Assembly (NCBI RefSeq): GCF_003814875.1
Contig: NZ_RKQF01000001.1
Location: 4,154,001-4,218,000, forward strand
Length of the DNA: 64,000 bases
Direction: 5' to 3'
Origin: Streptomyces sp. Ag109_O5-1
GTDB lineage: Bacteria; Actinomycetota; Actinomycetes; Streptomycetales; Streptomycetaceae
A model generated the notes under the pieces. The model ran no database searches and had not been told where the DNA came from. It worked only from the letters and a program-made list of their open reading frames with translations. Each line of letters opens with the position of its first letter. The first letter of the stretch is position 1. The position numbers and the translations under genes are program-made. Positions 18,153 to 26,785 of this stretch are shown in pieces.

Positions 18153-18644
18153 ATGGCGCGGATGTTCGCCGACGGTGATGACTTGGTCGTGCACCTGGCA
18201 TGGCGGGAAAAGACAGCCGCGCGCCGCGGCGACGTGTGCGTGCCGCTGACGGCGGTGTGCCGGGTGGCGGTCGAACCCGACTGGTGGCGCGCCCTGCGCG
18301 GAGTCCCGCAGCGCGGCGTCTGGATTCCAGGGGTCCGGTGCATCGGCACGCGCAGCCACCACGCCGGGCTGGACTTCGTGGCCATCCGGTCCGGCAGACC
18401 CGTCGTGTGCGTCGAGCTCCGGCCCTCCGCTCCTTTCCGCCTCCTTGCTGTGTCCCTTCCAACCAGTGCGGAGGCGAGGACCACGGCTCAATGGCTCGGC
18501 CGAACCGCACCGAAGATCGACACGTCCACGCCTTGGCGGCAGCCGCTTCCGGTACCCGAGGAGAACTCCGCCCCGGCGACGTCGGGCAACTCGCCAACAC
18601 CCCCTCTCACATCTCCTCCGTGCGTGCACGATGCCTGCGTGTGA
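18153..18644 (+). CDS. Conserved hypothetical, PH-like
   Basis: The 163-residue protein from the ATG at 18153 follows a strong GGAAGGAGGAG site. It begins MARMFADGDDLVVHLAWREK and continues with VPLTAVCRVAVEPDWWRALRG, RGVWIPGVRCIG and PVVCVELRPSAPFRLLAVSLP. This pattern of short beta strands with a W-W/R-G core belongs to a conserved streptomycete family I remember without a named function; the strand pattern suggests a PH-like fold. The C-terminal 30 residues are Pro/Ser-rich and probably disordered. Confidence 0.65.
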   Translation: MARMFADGDDLVVHLAWREKTAARRGDVCVPLTAVCRVAVEPDWWRALRGVPQRGVWIPGVRCIGTRSHHAGLDFVAIRSGRPVVCVELRPSAPFRLLAVSLPTSAEARTTAQWLGRTAPKIDTSTPWRQPLPVPEENSAPATSGNSPTPPLTSPPCVHDACV

Positions 18645-18829
18645 CGAGTGGCCGGCCACTGGCGACCACGCCCATGCTGGTAACCCCGGCTATTGGAAGT
18701 CAGGGAATGCTCCCGCGTCCCGTGGCCGGAGTTGGGGCGGCCTGCGTGTGCGGTCGTGCTCAGTAGGTGGGCAGGAGCCGGGGGATGTTCCCGTGGTTTT
18801 GGAGGTCCCGCCGTGTGGTCGGGGGTGTG

Positions 18830-18884
18830 GCCGAATGCGGCTTTGGCACACCAGGCGTGCTGGTGTGCCAAAGCCGCATTCGGC
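18830..18884. terminator. 25-bp perfect hairpin
   Basis: Two perfect 25-bp arms (18830-18854 and 18860-18884) are separated by only 5 bases (GCGTG). The structure lies 14 bases downstream of the stop of the minus-strand MFS gene and also ends the plus-strand direction. It is most simply a very strong bidirectional terminator without a T-tract. Confidence 0.75.
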
Positions 18885-18898
18885 GGTAGGGGGCGATG

Positions 18899-20341
18899 TC
18901 ACTGTGCGGGTGCTGGGGCGGTCTTTCTGAGGGCGGCAGGGAGGGTGAGCAGGAGGACGGCGGTTACGGCAATCAGGGGTACGAGGAGGCCGGCGTGGTA
19001 ACCGCGGAGTGCGCCTGCGGGTGACCCCGGGGTGGTGGCGGCCTGGCTGACGGCGGTGGTGACGGCGACCAGGAGGGCTGTGCCGAATTGGGCGGACGTC
19101 TGGAACAGTCCGCTGGCCACACCCTGTTGGTCGGGTGCGATGCCGGTCGTGGCGGTGATGCTGAGGGTGCTGAAGCACAGGGCGAAGGCGATGCCGATGA
19201 GGGCGAAGGTGGGGAACAGGGCGGTCCAGTAGCCCGAGTGCATGCCGATGGGCAGGATGAGAAGGTAGGCGGCCACGGTCAGCAGCAGGCCGAGGACGAG
19301 GACCCGCTGGACTCCGTGGCGGCCGATCATTTTCTCGATGCGAGGGGCGACGAAGAGTCCGAGGACGCCGCAGGGCCAGAACGCGGCCGCGGTGGCCAGG
19401 GCGGACCAGCCGCGGGTTTCCTGCATGTACAGGGTGGCCATGAACTGCGCGCTCGCCCACCCGCCGACGAAGGCCATCGCGCCGAGGTTGGCGCGCACCC
19501 GCGGCCAGGAGGCCAGCAGGCTCAGCGGCAGGTGCGGGGAGTGGTGCCGTCGTTCGATCAGGACGAAGGCGGTGAGCAGGAGGGCGACGCCGGCCAGTGA
19601 TCCGATGGTGCGGGCGGAAGCCCAGCCGGCCGCGGGGGCCTCGGTGAGGGTGTAGACGAGCAGCAGCATGGCGATGGTGACGGTGGCGGCACCGGGTATG
19701 TCCATTTTCTGGCGTCGTCCTTCACCGCGCCGGTCCGCTGGGATCAGGCGCGGCGCGGCGAGCAGGATGAGTCCGGCGACGATGGCCGGCATGATGAACA
19801 CCCAGCGCCATCCGGCTTCGCTGAGCAGGCCGCCGGAGATCAGCCCGAAGGTGAAGCCCGCCGATCCGGTGGAGGAGTAGATCGCCAGCGCCCGGTTGCG
19901 GACCGGCCCCTCGGGAAAGCTGGTGAGGATGATGGCCAGGCCGGCGGGGGCGGTGAAGCCCGCGGCGATGCCCTTCAGGAAGCGGCTCGCGATGAGGATC
20001 TCGCCGCTGCCGGCGATGCCGCCCAGTCCCGACATCAGGAAGAACGCGACGAGCGCGACGAGGAAGACCCTGCGGCGCCCCAGCAGGTCCGCCGCGCGTC
20101 CGCCGAGCAGCAGGAATCCGCCGAAGCCCAGAACGTAGCCCGAGACCACCCACTGCAACTGGCTGAGCGACATGTCGAGCGCGTGCTGAATGGTGGGCAG
20201 CGCCACGGCCACCATCGAGGTGTCCAGCGCGTCGAGGAAGAACGCGGCGCACAAGACGGCCAGGAGACCCGCCGCACGGCCGCCCAGCTTCGCGGCCTGG
20301 GGACTTGCGCCCGTGTCCGCTGCTTGATCTGTCATAGTCAT
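18899..20341 (-). CDS. MFS transporter, DHA2 type
   Basis: The 480-residue protein has about 14 hydrophobic helices and the drug-antiporter signatures LDALDTSMVAVALP (37-50) and GRAADLLGRRRVF (81-93), plus the helix-5 region EAGWRWVFIMPAI. It should export a hydrophobic or antibiotic compound using the proton gradient. It is transcribed away from a TetR gene; the 264-bp gap between them holds dyads suitable for repressor binding, so the TetR protein probably controls this pump. An alternative start is the second Met (MTDQAAD), two codons in. A strong hairpin terminates the gene. Confidence 0.9.
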   Translation of the reverse strand: MTMTDQAADTGASPQAAKLGGRAAGLLAVLCAAFFLDALDTSMVAVALPTIQHALDMSLSQLQWVVSGYVLGFGGFLLLGGRAADLLGRRRVFLVALVAFFLMSGLGGIAGSGEILIASRFLKGIAAGFTAPAGLAIILTSFPEGPVRNRALAIYSSTGSAGFTFGLISGGLLSEAGWRWVFIMPAIVAGLILLAAPRLIPADRRGEGRRQKMDIPGAATVTIAMLLLVYTLTEAPAAGWASARTIGSLAGVALLLTAFVLIERRHHSPHLPLSLLASWPRVRANLGAMAFVGGWASAQFMATLYMQETRGWSALATAAAFWPCGVLGLFVAPRIEKMIGRHGVQRVLVLGLLLTVAAYLLILPIGMHSGYWTALFPTFALIGIAFALCFSTLSITATTGIAPDQQGVASGLFQTSAQFGTALLVAVTTAVSQAATTPGSPAGALRGYHAGLLVPLIAVTAVLLLTLPAALRKTAPAPAQ

Positions 20342-20605
20342 GAAGCGAATATAGCATCGCTACGTTCACACACAATGGCGCGCTACAACAAAATATATCG
20401 ACGCTATACAGATGGGTGCCCCATCGTGACGATGGTTGGCGAGCTGCTCTGATCGTCACAGGTCACATGCCTGAATGAGATCGTCGGAGGGGTTGGTGAG
20501 AGGTGGCGGACTCGTCGCGGGGAGGGACGGAAGACGGTGGTGTGAGCGACGTTGATGTGAGCATCATTACTAGTCTGACGCCGCTATAGCGAGTAATGTA
20601 GCTGT
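20342..20605. promoter_or_regulatory. Divergent MFS/TetR control region
   Basis: This AT-richer gap contains related half-sites: AGCGA-TATAGCA-TCGCT type symmetry just upstream of the MFS start (about 20345-20362), a GCTATA motif near 20403, and the palindrome CGCTATAGCG at 20582-20591 directly before the TetR gene. They are candidate operators for the TetR protein acting on both promoters. Assignment is by pattern only. Confidence 0.45.
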
Positions 20606-21313
20606 ATGCCAACCACGCCTGTACGCGACCGACTGCTCCTCGCCGGTGCCAAGCTCCTGGAGGACTCCGGCGGCGAGGACGTCTCCACTCGTGCCATCTG
20701 CGAGCTGGCGGGCGTTCAGGCGCCGACGCTCTACCACCACTTCGGCAACAAGCAGGGCCTGCTCGACGCGGTGGTCAGTCATGGCTTCCGCGACTTCCTG
20801 GCGGCGCAGCGCGAGCACGGAGCCGACGGCGGCAACCCGGTCCAGGAGATCCGTGAGGGCTGGGACAGGCATGTCCAGTTCGGCCTGGAGCATCCGATGT
20901 TCTACGCGTACATCTACGCCCGCGTGGGACGCGGCACCCGCTGTGGCGTGGTGTCGGACGTCGAGGCGATGCTGCTGGAGGCGCTTGAACCCGCGGCGAA
21001 GCAGGGGCTCTTGGCGATCGCTCCGTCAGATGCTGCGGCGGAGATCATGGCGGCCAGCAGCGGCGTGATCATGTCCCTCATCACGGACCCCGACGACGAA
21101 CCCGACCTGCGTATGTCCGCCCATGTACGGGACGCGGTCCTCGACGCGGTCACCACCAGCGAGCGTGCCGAGGACCGGCAGGAGGGCGCCGCCTCGACGG
21201 TGGCGTCCGCCGCCGTCACGCTCGCCTCGGTGCTCGACGACGCTCCCGATGTCCTCAGCGCGACGGAGACCGCGCTGCTGCGGGACTGGCTGGGCCGCCT
21301 CTCTGCACGGTGA
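20606..21313 (+). CDS. TetR-family repressor
   Basis: The 235-residue protein has an N-terminal TetR helix-turn-helix at about residues 27-55 (TRAICELAGVQAPTLYHHFGNKQGLL) and a longer, variable ligand-binding domain, as usual for the family. It is divergent from the MFS exporter at 18899, an arrangement typical of a self-regulated efflux repressor released by its drug ligand. The start is an ATG with little ribosome-site sequence, so a leaderless or weak start is possible: the gap sequence ends in AT-rich TAATGTAGCTGT. Confidence 0.85.
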   Translation: MPTTPVRDRLLLAGAKLLEDSGGEDVSTRAICELAGVQAPTLYHHFGNKQGLLDAVVSHGFRDFLAAQREHGADGGNPVQEIREGWDRHVQFGLEHPMFYAYIYARVGRGTRCGVVSDVEAMLLEALEPAAKQGLLAIAPSDAAAEIMAASSGVIMSLITDPDDEPDLRMSAHVRDAVLDAVTTSERAEDRQEGAASTVASAAVTLASVLDDAPDVLSATETALLRDWLGRLSAR

Positions 21314-21445
21314 TACCCGGCCGGGCGCAGCGCCCCCGCCGAAGGGCTGCCGGCGGCGGGGTGGCGGTCCGGCAGGCGGCCGGGCAGGGTTTGTCGAGCC
21401 GGGCTGCGGTGTCAGGGTGGTGGGTCACGCACCCCTCGGGTCGCG

Positions 21446-22306
21446 TCAGGTGTCCGGCGTTGTGTCTTCCGTGAGCAGACGCAGGCCCTGTTCGGAAGGC
21501 GAGCCTGGTTCGGCGGTGTAGAGGGTGAGGACCAGCCCTGGGTCGGCGGTGGGGGTGAAGGTCTCGCGGTAGAGCGTCAGGTCTCCGGCCAGCGGATGTT
21601 TGTAGAGCGTGGCACCGGTGTGCGGCACCACGTCGTGGTCGGCCCACCAGCGGCGGAAGTCGGCGTCCTGGTCGGCCAGGTCGCTCACCAAGTGGGCGAG
21701 TTTGGGGTCGTGCAGGTGGCGGCCGGCGTGGAGGTGAAGGGCGGCGATGGTCTCGCGGGCCACCGTTTCCCAGTCGGTGTGCAGGGTGCGGGCTGCTGGA
21801 TCGAGGAAGAGATACCGGGCCATGTTCCGCTCGCGCTGCGGCCGGGCGTCGAAGTCGGTGTAGAGCGCGCGGGCCGCGCGGTTGCCGGCCAGGACGTCGC
21901 CGCGGTGGCCGAGAACCATTGCGGGGGTGTCACGGAGGGAATCCAGCAACCGGTACAGGCCCTCACGCACGCGCTGCGGCGGACAGGCGGGAGGGCCGGG
22001 CGCATGCGGCTGCTTGGCCAGGACCATCAGATGATCGCGTTCCGTGGGATGCAGGCGCAGGGCCTTGGCTACGGCGTCGAGGACGGCCGCGGAGACGTGG
22101 GGGATGCGGCCCCGCTCCAGACGTACGTAGTAGTCCACGCTAACGCCGGCCAGCTCGGCGACTTCCTCGCGGCGAAGGCCGGGAACACGGCGAGGCCCCG
22201 GCTGCCGGATGAGACCAGCTGTCTCGGGGGTGACGCGGGCTCGGCGCGCACGGAGGAAATCACGGAGTTCACAGTTGCCCCCGGTGCCGGAGCGTGCGCG
22301 CGTCAT
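21446..22306 (-). CDS. XRE regulator with MmyB-like domain
   Basis: From the ATG at 22306 the protein has 286 residues. An XRE helix-turn-helix lies at about 44-66 (GLRREEVAELAGVSVDYYVRLERG). The C-terminal two thirds (LDSLRDTPAMVLGHRGDVLAGNRAARAL, DFRRWWADHDV, GDLTLYRETFTP) match the MmyB-like ligand-binding domain common in actinobacterial regulators, which is thought to bind a fatty-acid-like ligand. The longer open frame extending into the divergent gene is a shadow. It is divergent from the metallo-hydrolase at 22532, which it may regulate. Confidence 0.88.
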   Translation of the reverse strand: MTRARSGTGGNCELRDFLRARRARVTPETAGLIRQPGPRRVPGLRREEVAELAGVSVDYYVRLERGRIPHVSAAVLDAVAKALRLHPTERDHLMVLAKQPHAPGPPACPPQRVREGLYRLLDSLRDTPAMVLGHRGDVLAGNRAARALYTDFDARPQRERNMARYLFLDPAARTLHTDWETVARETIAALHLHAGRHLHDPKLAHLVSDLADQDADFRRWWADHDVVPHTGATLYKHPLAGDLTLYRETFTPTADPGLVLTLYTAEPGSPSEQGLRLLTEDTTPDT

Positions 22307-22531
22307 GCTCTCCAGCGTAGGACCGGACGCGCCCTCACGATGCCCCCAAGGGGGGCCTGGCACGCCCCCTGTCCGGCAGATCCCGGGTCGATACGGACCC
22401 CTCTGCGGCCTCTTCGGCCGCTGCCGCAGTGGTTGGCTTGAGCCATAGCCCCTACGCAGAGCGCCGAGACTGATGCAGTTCGTGCGCTGCGACGACCAGG
22501 CATCCCCACCACAGCTCTCGAAGGGACATCC

Positions 22532-23443
22532 ATGCCCACAGCCATCAGCGTCGGCAACGTCAGGGTCACTGCTCTGACGGCCGGGTCGAGCCATCTGCCG
22601 CCCATGTTCTACCCGGGCTGGGACGCCTCCGCCCACCCCGAGTTGATCCAGGACGACGGGACCTATCACATCCCCACGGGGTGCTTCCTCATCCAGGGCG
22701 ACAGCTTCACGATCCTCCTGGACGCGGGCAGCGGTCCGGACAACCTGGATTTCCCGCCGGAGATGGCCCGGCTCGCCCAGCTGAGCGCCCCTCCGAAGTA
22801 CCTGTCGGTGGGCGGTCTCCTGCCTGCGGCATTGGCCGCGGCAGGCGTCACGCCGGCCGAGATCACCACGGTGTTCCTCACCCATCTCCACTACGACCAC
22901 ATCGGCTGGGTGGCACCCGGCGGCACGCTGTTCTTCCCCGCTGCCGAGGTCGTCTACGGGGCCGCGGACTGGGACGCCCTGATAGCCCCCGCGCCCGCTG
23001 ACGACCAGGGCCGTGTGGGCATGGAGGCCGCGAAGGCAGCGGGCAGCCTCCGCCCCGTCGATGCTCCCACCGTGCAGATCGCGCCGGGCATCACCGCCCA
23101 CCACGCGCCGGGGCACACCCCGGGCCACTACATCCTCAAGATCGCCTCCGAAGGCCAGGAAGCGTACCTGCTGGGAGACGCCGTCCAGCATCCGCTGCAG
23201 CTGACCGACCCGGGCATCACCTTCCTGTCCGACGCGGACGCCCAGCGCGCGTCCCAGACCCGTCAGAAGATCTTCACCGAGCTTGAGGGACGGGACGTGG
23301 CCATCGGCATGGACCACTTCCCCGGTCTGGAATTCCAGCACATCACCGCAGGCACTCCACGCAGCTGGACCACCTGCACCGGCCCGTCACGCACGCGGAC
23401 AATCCCGCGGCGGCCTGGCAGCCCAGGCTCACCGGGGTGTTGA
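22532..23443 (+). CDS. MBL-fold metallo-hydrolase
   Basis: The 303-residue protein has the metallo-beta-lactamase signature THLHYDH (117-123: H118, H120, D122, H123), a further His195 in APGHTPGH and Asp216 in LLGDAVQ, giving the full dinuclear zinc site. Such enzymes hydrolyse lactones, thioesters or similar bonds; AHL lactonases are relatives with this exact HxHxDH layout. The last 30 or so residues turn Arg/Pro/Gly-rich with unusual composition (from about 23350), suggesting that a frameshift replaced the native C terminus. It is divergent from the XRE/MmyB regulator. Confidence 0.85.
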   Translation: MPTAISVGNVRVTALTAGSSHLPPMFYPGWDASAHPELIQDDGTYHIPTGCFLIQGDSFTILLDAGSGPDNLDFPPEMARLAQLSAPPKYLSVGGLLPAALAAAGVTPAEITTVFLTHLHYDHIGWVAPGGTLFFPAAEVVYGAADWDALIAPAPADDQGRVGMEAAKAAGSLRPVDAPTVQIAPGITAHHAPGHTPGHYILKIASEGQEAYLLGDAVQHPLQLTDPGITFLSDADAQRASQTRQKIFTELEGRDVAIGMDHFPGLEFQHITAGTPRSWTTCTGPSRTRTIPRRPGSPGSPGC

Positions 23444-23703
23444 GCGGGGGCAGAACCGATGCCCGGCCGCCGTCACGGACGGGCTTCATGGGGGGATTCC
23501 GGAATTCGGGGCACTGCTACCCGCAGGGGCCGCGCACGCGCACTACCCGGGACGCGCCGCTGAGCCGTACTCCTCCCGCAAGATGACCGGCCGTGGCCAC
23601 TGCCAGGGGCCACGGCCGGTCCGGCGGTTCGCCGTCCGCGGCGAACTGACGGTCCTGGTGCGGCTGTCGACAAGTGACTGTGACCGGCATGGCGCCGGCC
23701 GTC

Positions 23704-24102
23704 TCAGGCGGACCGTCGCGCGAGTTCCTCCAGCACGGCCACCGCCTCAGCGACACGCTCGTACGGCACGAACAGGTGGTCGTGGTGGAAACCGGCCACC
23801 ACATTGCAGCTCAGACCGACATCGGCGAGTTCCCGGGCGACGGCGGCGGTCAGACCGACCGCCTCCAGCGCCGAGTGGACGCGCAGCGTGATCCAGCCCG
23901 CGACGTACTCGTACGCCAGCCCGGCCGCGTCAGCCTCCTCCTGCCGCACGACCAGGGTGAGGCCCTCCTGCTCGGCGACCGTGACGACGGGGGTGGCACC
24001 GGGTGGGATGCCACCGCCGACGGCGGTGAACACATACCGGCCCGGGTTCAGTTGCGGGCGCATACCGGTCAGCAGCTTTCGCAGGTCACTCTCACCAGCC
24101 AC
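23704..24102 (-). CDS. ACT-domain protein
   Basis: From the GTG at 24102 (MAGESDLRKLLTGM after a GGAGGG site) the protein has 132 residues. It matches the small actinobacterial two-ACT-domain family: LNPGRYVFTAVGG, TLVVRQEEAD, then ITLRVHSALEAVGLTAAVARELADVGLSCNVVAGFHHDHLFVP. ACT domains bind amino acids or other small ligands, so a regulatory or sensing role in the cytoplasm is likely. The longer frame from 24120 has no better ribosome site. Confidence 0.82.
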   Translation of the reverse strand: MAGESDLRKLLTGMRPQLNPGRYVFTAVGGGIPPGATPVVTVAEQEGLTLVVRQEEADAAGLAYEYVAGWITLRVHSALEAVGLTAAVARELADVGLSCNVVAGFHHDHLFVPYERVAEAVAVLEELARRSA

Positions 24103-24177
24103 GATCAACACCCTCCACACACGTTCTTGACCCGACTTCGCCGCCCTGACTCGGGCGGCACCCCCTGGATATGTGTC

Positions 24178-24537
24178 TCATGGTTCGATCACCAGGTGCT
24201 CGATGAGGTCGCCGCGCAGGGTGAACTGGTAGCGCAGGTCGACTTCTCCGCCGGGGAAGTTGCCTTCGAGGTGATGCGTGGCGATGTAGTGGGTCGCGTC
24301 GGTCTTCTGGGCGCCGGTGAGTTCGGTGGTGTAGGTGTACTCGCTGGCGGAGCGGTTCAGCCACTTCTCGATTGCCGAGGTTCCCTCGTGGGTGTTGCCT
24401 TCGTCGGTCACGGTGGCATCGCCGCTGAACGCGGTGAGAGCGGTGGCGGTGTCGTGGGCGCGATGTGCCTTCAGGTAGCGGGTGACCACGGCGGGCAGTG
24501 CGGCCGGGTCGATGCTCTCGTGCTGGTTTGCGGGCAC
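24178..24537 (-). CDS. SnoaL/NTF2-like protein
   Basis: The 119-residue protein has the NTF2-like cone fold pattern: an N-terminal helix (VVTRYLKAHRAHDTATALTAF), an early acidic strand (DATVTDEGNTHEG), helix TSAIEKWL and a curved sheet (YHIATHHLEGNFPGGEVDLRYQFTL) ending in LVIEP. This family includes small isomerases and cyclases as well as ligand-binding proteins. It follows the SDR gene on the same strand with a 27-base gap, so the two are probably co-transcribed and under the same HxlR control. Confidence 0.8.
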   Translation of the reverse strand: MPANQHESIDPAALPAVVTRYLKAHRAHDTATALTAFSGDATVTDEGNTHEGTSAIEKWLNRSASEYTYTTELTGAQKTDATHYIATHHLEGNFPGGEVDLRYQFTLRGDLIEHLVIEP

Positions 24538-24564
24538 GGCTGTCCTGTCTGAGGGGAGGGAGGG

Positions 24565-25350
24565 TCAGAGGGTGGGAGTGGTGCCGCCGTCGATGACATG
24601 CTCGGCGCCGACGATGGACGAAGCGCGGTCGGACACGAGGAAGGCGACCAGTTCGGCGACTTCCTCGGGCCGGTTGGGGCGCCCCAGGGGGATGCCGCCC
24701 AGCGATGCCATGAGCCGCTCCAGGGCCGCCTCGTGGCTGACGCCGGCATTGTCGGCGATCCGGGCGACCAGGTGGTCGGCGGCGGTGGTCTGCACAAAGC
24801 CCGGCGAGACCGTGTTGACGCGTACGCCGTGCGGGGCGACCTCGTTGGCCAGCCCCTTGCTGTAGGTCGCCAGCGCGGCCTTGGCCGCGGCATAGGCGAG
24901 CGTGCCGTCCCACAAGGGCATGCGCCGCTGGATCGAGGTGACGTGCACGATGACCCCTTTGCCAGCCTGGATCATGCCGGGCAGCAGACCGCGGTCCACG
25001 CGAACCGCGGCCAGCAGATTGGTGTTCAGTTCGGTCACCCAGTCGTCCTCGCTCAGCGCCGCGAATCCCCCCGCCGGCGCGGCGGAGCCACCGAGGTTGC
25101 TGACCACGATGTCGATGCCCCCCAGGCGGTCGAGCACCTCGGCGACCACCGTGGAGGCCCCTTCGGGGGTACGGAGGTCGGCGGCGATGAACGTCTCGGG
25201 GGCGACGTCGTCCGGCCGGTTGCGGGAAGTCACCAGCACGGTGGCGTCGGCCTGGGCCAGGCGCCGGGCGATGGCCGCGCCCACCCCCTTGGTGCCGCCG
25301 GTGACCAGCGCGCGCCGGCCCTTGAGGGAGTCGCTGACAGGCGTCGTCAT
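24565..25350 (-). CDS. SDR-family oxidoreductase
   Basis: From the ATG at 25350 (AGGAAGG ribosome site) the 261-residue protein is a classical short-chain dehydrogenase: cofactor motif TGGTKGVG (17-24), an S-N-L-G-G region in place of NNAG (84-88), and the catalytic set with Ser139, Tyr153 and Lys157 (YAAAK). It ends with an ASSIVGAEHVIDGGTTP segment as usual. An Arg/Asn pair after beta2 (TSRNRPD) suggests NADP(H) preference. It is divergent from an HxlR regulator with a dyad operator between them, a common arrangement for quinone/aldehyde-responsive reductases. The substrate is unknown. Confidence 0.9.
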   Translation of the reverse strand: MTTPVSDSLKGRRALVTGGTKGVGAAIARRLAQADATVLVTSRNRPDDVAPETFIAADLRTPEGASTVVAEVLDRLGGIDIVVSNLGGSAAPAGGFAALSEDDWVTELNTNLLAAVRVDRGLLPGMIQAGKGVIVHVTSIQRRMPLWDGTLAYAAAKAALATYSKGLANEVAPHGVRVNTVSPGFVQTTAADHLVARIADNAGVSHEAALERLMASLGGIPLGRPNRPEEVAELVAFLVSDRASSIVGAEHVIDGGTTPTL

Positions 25351-25404
25351 GTTGGGTTGCCTTCCTGGGAGCGCGGCCGTGCGGGTCGCAACCTCCCGCA
25401 TTAC

Positions 25405-25439
25405 TGCTAAAATAGAAGCAAGTAACTTCGACTTTAGCA
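25405..25439. promoter_or_regulatory. HxlR operator dyad
   Basis: A 35-bp dyad lies between the divergent SDR and HxlR genes: outer arms TGCTAAA (25405-25411) and TTTAGCA (25433-25439), and inner arms GAAG and CTTC. Its AT content and central position suggest an HxlR-dimer operator overlapping both promoters. Confidence 0.6.
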
Positions 25440-25458
25440 CCAACTAGTGGGGGTCGCC

Positions 25459-25992
25459 ATGGCAGGCCGGATCAGACTGGAGGACCGGGAGTGCCCGCTG
25501 TCCACGACCGTGCAGCACGTCGGCGAGTGGTGGACGCTGCTACTTCTCCATGACGCCTTCGACGGCTACACGCGCTTCGATGAGTTCCAGGAGAACCTGG
25601 GTATCTCCTCCAGCATGCTCACCGCACGGCTGAAGACGCTCGTCGCGGACGGACTGCTGGAGCGCCGGCCCTACCAGACCAACCCCGTACGCCACGAATA
25701 CGTGCTGACCGAACTCGGCCGCTCCCTGCGACCGGTCATCGTCGCCCTGGCCGCGTGGGGCAACAACCGCCTCGCGCCACCGCAGCGCAGCATGATCCTC
25801 ATCGACGCAGCAAGCGGCGAAGAAGTCGAACCCGTGGTCGTCGACGCCAAGACCGGCCGCCGCCTCGATGACAGCCAGACCTACGTCTTCACCGCAGGGC
25901 CCGCAGCCAGCGCCGCAATGCGCTCCCGATACCCCCACACCGGCCTGACCCGCAGCCAGCCGGCTGAAGGTGTGGAGGTAGGTGAAGGATAG
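25459..25992 (+). CDS. HxlR-family regulator
   Basis: From the ATG at 25459 (GTGGGGG site 8 bases before) the protein has 177 residues. It shows the HxlR winged-helix pattern: ECPLSTTVQHVGEWWTLLLLHD with the conserved Cys near the start, GYTRFDEFQENLGISSSMLTARLKTL as recognition region, then LLERRPYQTNPVRHEYVLTELGRSL. The first Cys is often the redox or aldehyde sensor in this family. It is longer than the usual 110-130 residues, with an extra C-terminal tail of about 60 residues (SGEEVEPVVVDAKTGRRL). It likely represses itself and the SDR operon. Confidence 0.88.
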   Translation: MAGRIRLEDRECPLSTTVQHVGEWWTLLLLHDAFDGYTRFDEFQENLGISSSMLTARLKTLVADGLLERRPYQTNPVRHEYVLTELGRSLRPVIVALAAWGNNRLAPPQRSMILIDAASGEEVEPVVVDAKTGRRLDDSQTYVFTAGPAASAAMRSRYPHTGLTRSQPAEGVEVGEG

Positions 25993-26061
25993 TGCCTCCC
26001 GCCTCGTCGTCGAACCGGTCACGGAACCCAGATCTGTCAGTGTCGGACACAAAGGCGCTGG

Positions 26062-26390
26062 TCAGCAGGTGCGACGGTAGCCGGCGAGCAGCGCGGCTCG
26101 CATGCGAACGATCTGATCGAGGCCCCGGTCCATACAGGGGATGAGGAGGTCGCGATAACCGGCCCCCTCCAGCGGTGAGGTGACCGCAGTGGCCCGCCAT
26201 GTGCCCGTGAAGCTCCAGCCTGTCCGGGCGAGCCGATCAAGGTGATCTGCCTCAAAGACCATGATCTCGTGAATGGACGTGTGGTGCACCAGCGCCGATC
26301 CGTTGTGGGTGCGGATGACGATCGTGGTGGACCCTGGCCGCGCTGCCAGCGCTCCGGCACAGCACCGGCAATGGGCCTCCCTCCCCCGCG
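26062..26390 (-). pseudogene. PPOX-type flavin-domain remnant
   Basis: The minus strand encodes TTIVIRTHNGSALVHH, VFEADHLDRLARTGWSFTGTW and AVTSPLEGAGYRDLLIP, the layout of pyridoxamine-5'-phosphate-oxidase-like split-barrel proteins. The N-terminal half that should precede it (the conserved LPVVLPVNY-type strand) is absent or in another frame and the start is unclear, so I treat it as a truncated gene just inside the island border. Confidence 0.45.
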
Positions 26391-26532
26391 CCGGGAGCCG
26401 GAACCTCCACGCGGATACACGCCCACGCACGTTCGCCCAAGGCGCCGCGCTGTCGCCCGCGGGGAGCCAGGGGCGCACTTCACTCATCCACGCGCCCCGG
26501 GGAACGCCTCTCCGTACGATTGAAGGCGGCAC

Positions 26533-26717
26533 CCTATACCCCTACGTTTATCCAAGGAAGTCACGACCTCCGCCACAGGAGGCGACCGACGAGTACCGAC
26601 TGCCGATCAGAAAGAAGCGCCCAAACGGAACATTTCATTTTCGCGGGACATGCGCGGGACGACGGACCTAACGGCCCGCCAGACACTCCCCCGACCTGCG
26701 GAATCATGTGATCATCC
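26533..26717. other. AT-richer attachment-site flank
   Basis: No gene is seen. The segment is less GC-rich than its surroundings (for example AACGGAACATTTCATTTTCG) and carries short direct repeats such as GCGGGAC at about 26643 and 26653, which could be integrase arm sites next to the tRNA-derived site. Confidence 0.3.
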
Positions 26718-26764
26718 GACGGCCTCCGGAGCCGTGTGCGCAGGTTCGAATCCTGCCGAGGGCA
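26718..26764 (+). repeat. 3' half of tRNA-Arg(CCG), att site
   Basis: The sequence contains a full anticodon arm (ACGGC CTCCGGA GCCGT, anticodon CCG), a short variable region, a perfect T arm (GCAGG TTCGAAT CCTGC) and an acceptor 3' strand CGAGGGC with discriminator A. The 5' acceptor strand and D arm are missing: the bases to the left do not fold as a D arm. This is a partial tRNA gene as left at one end of an integrated element. A terminator follows. Confidence 0.8.
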
Positions 26765-26785
26765 CCCACTACGAGGTGCCCAAAG

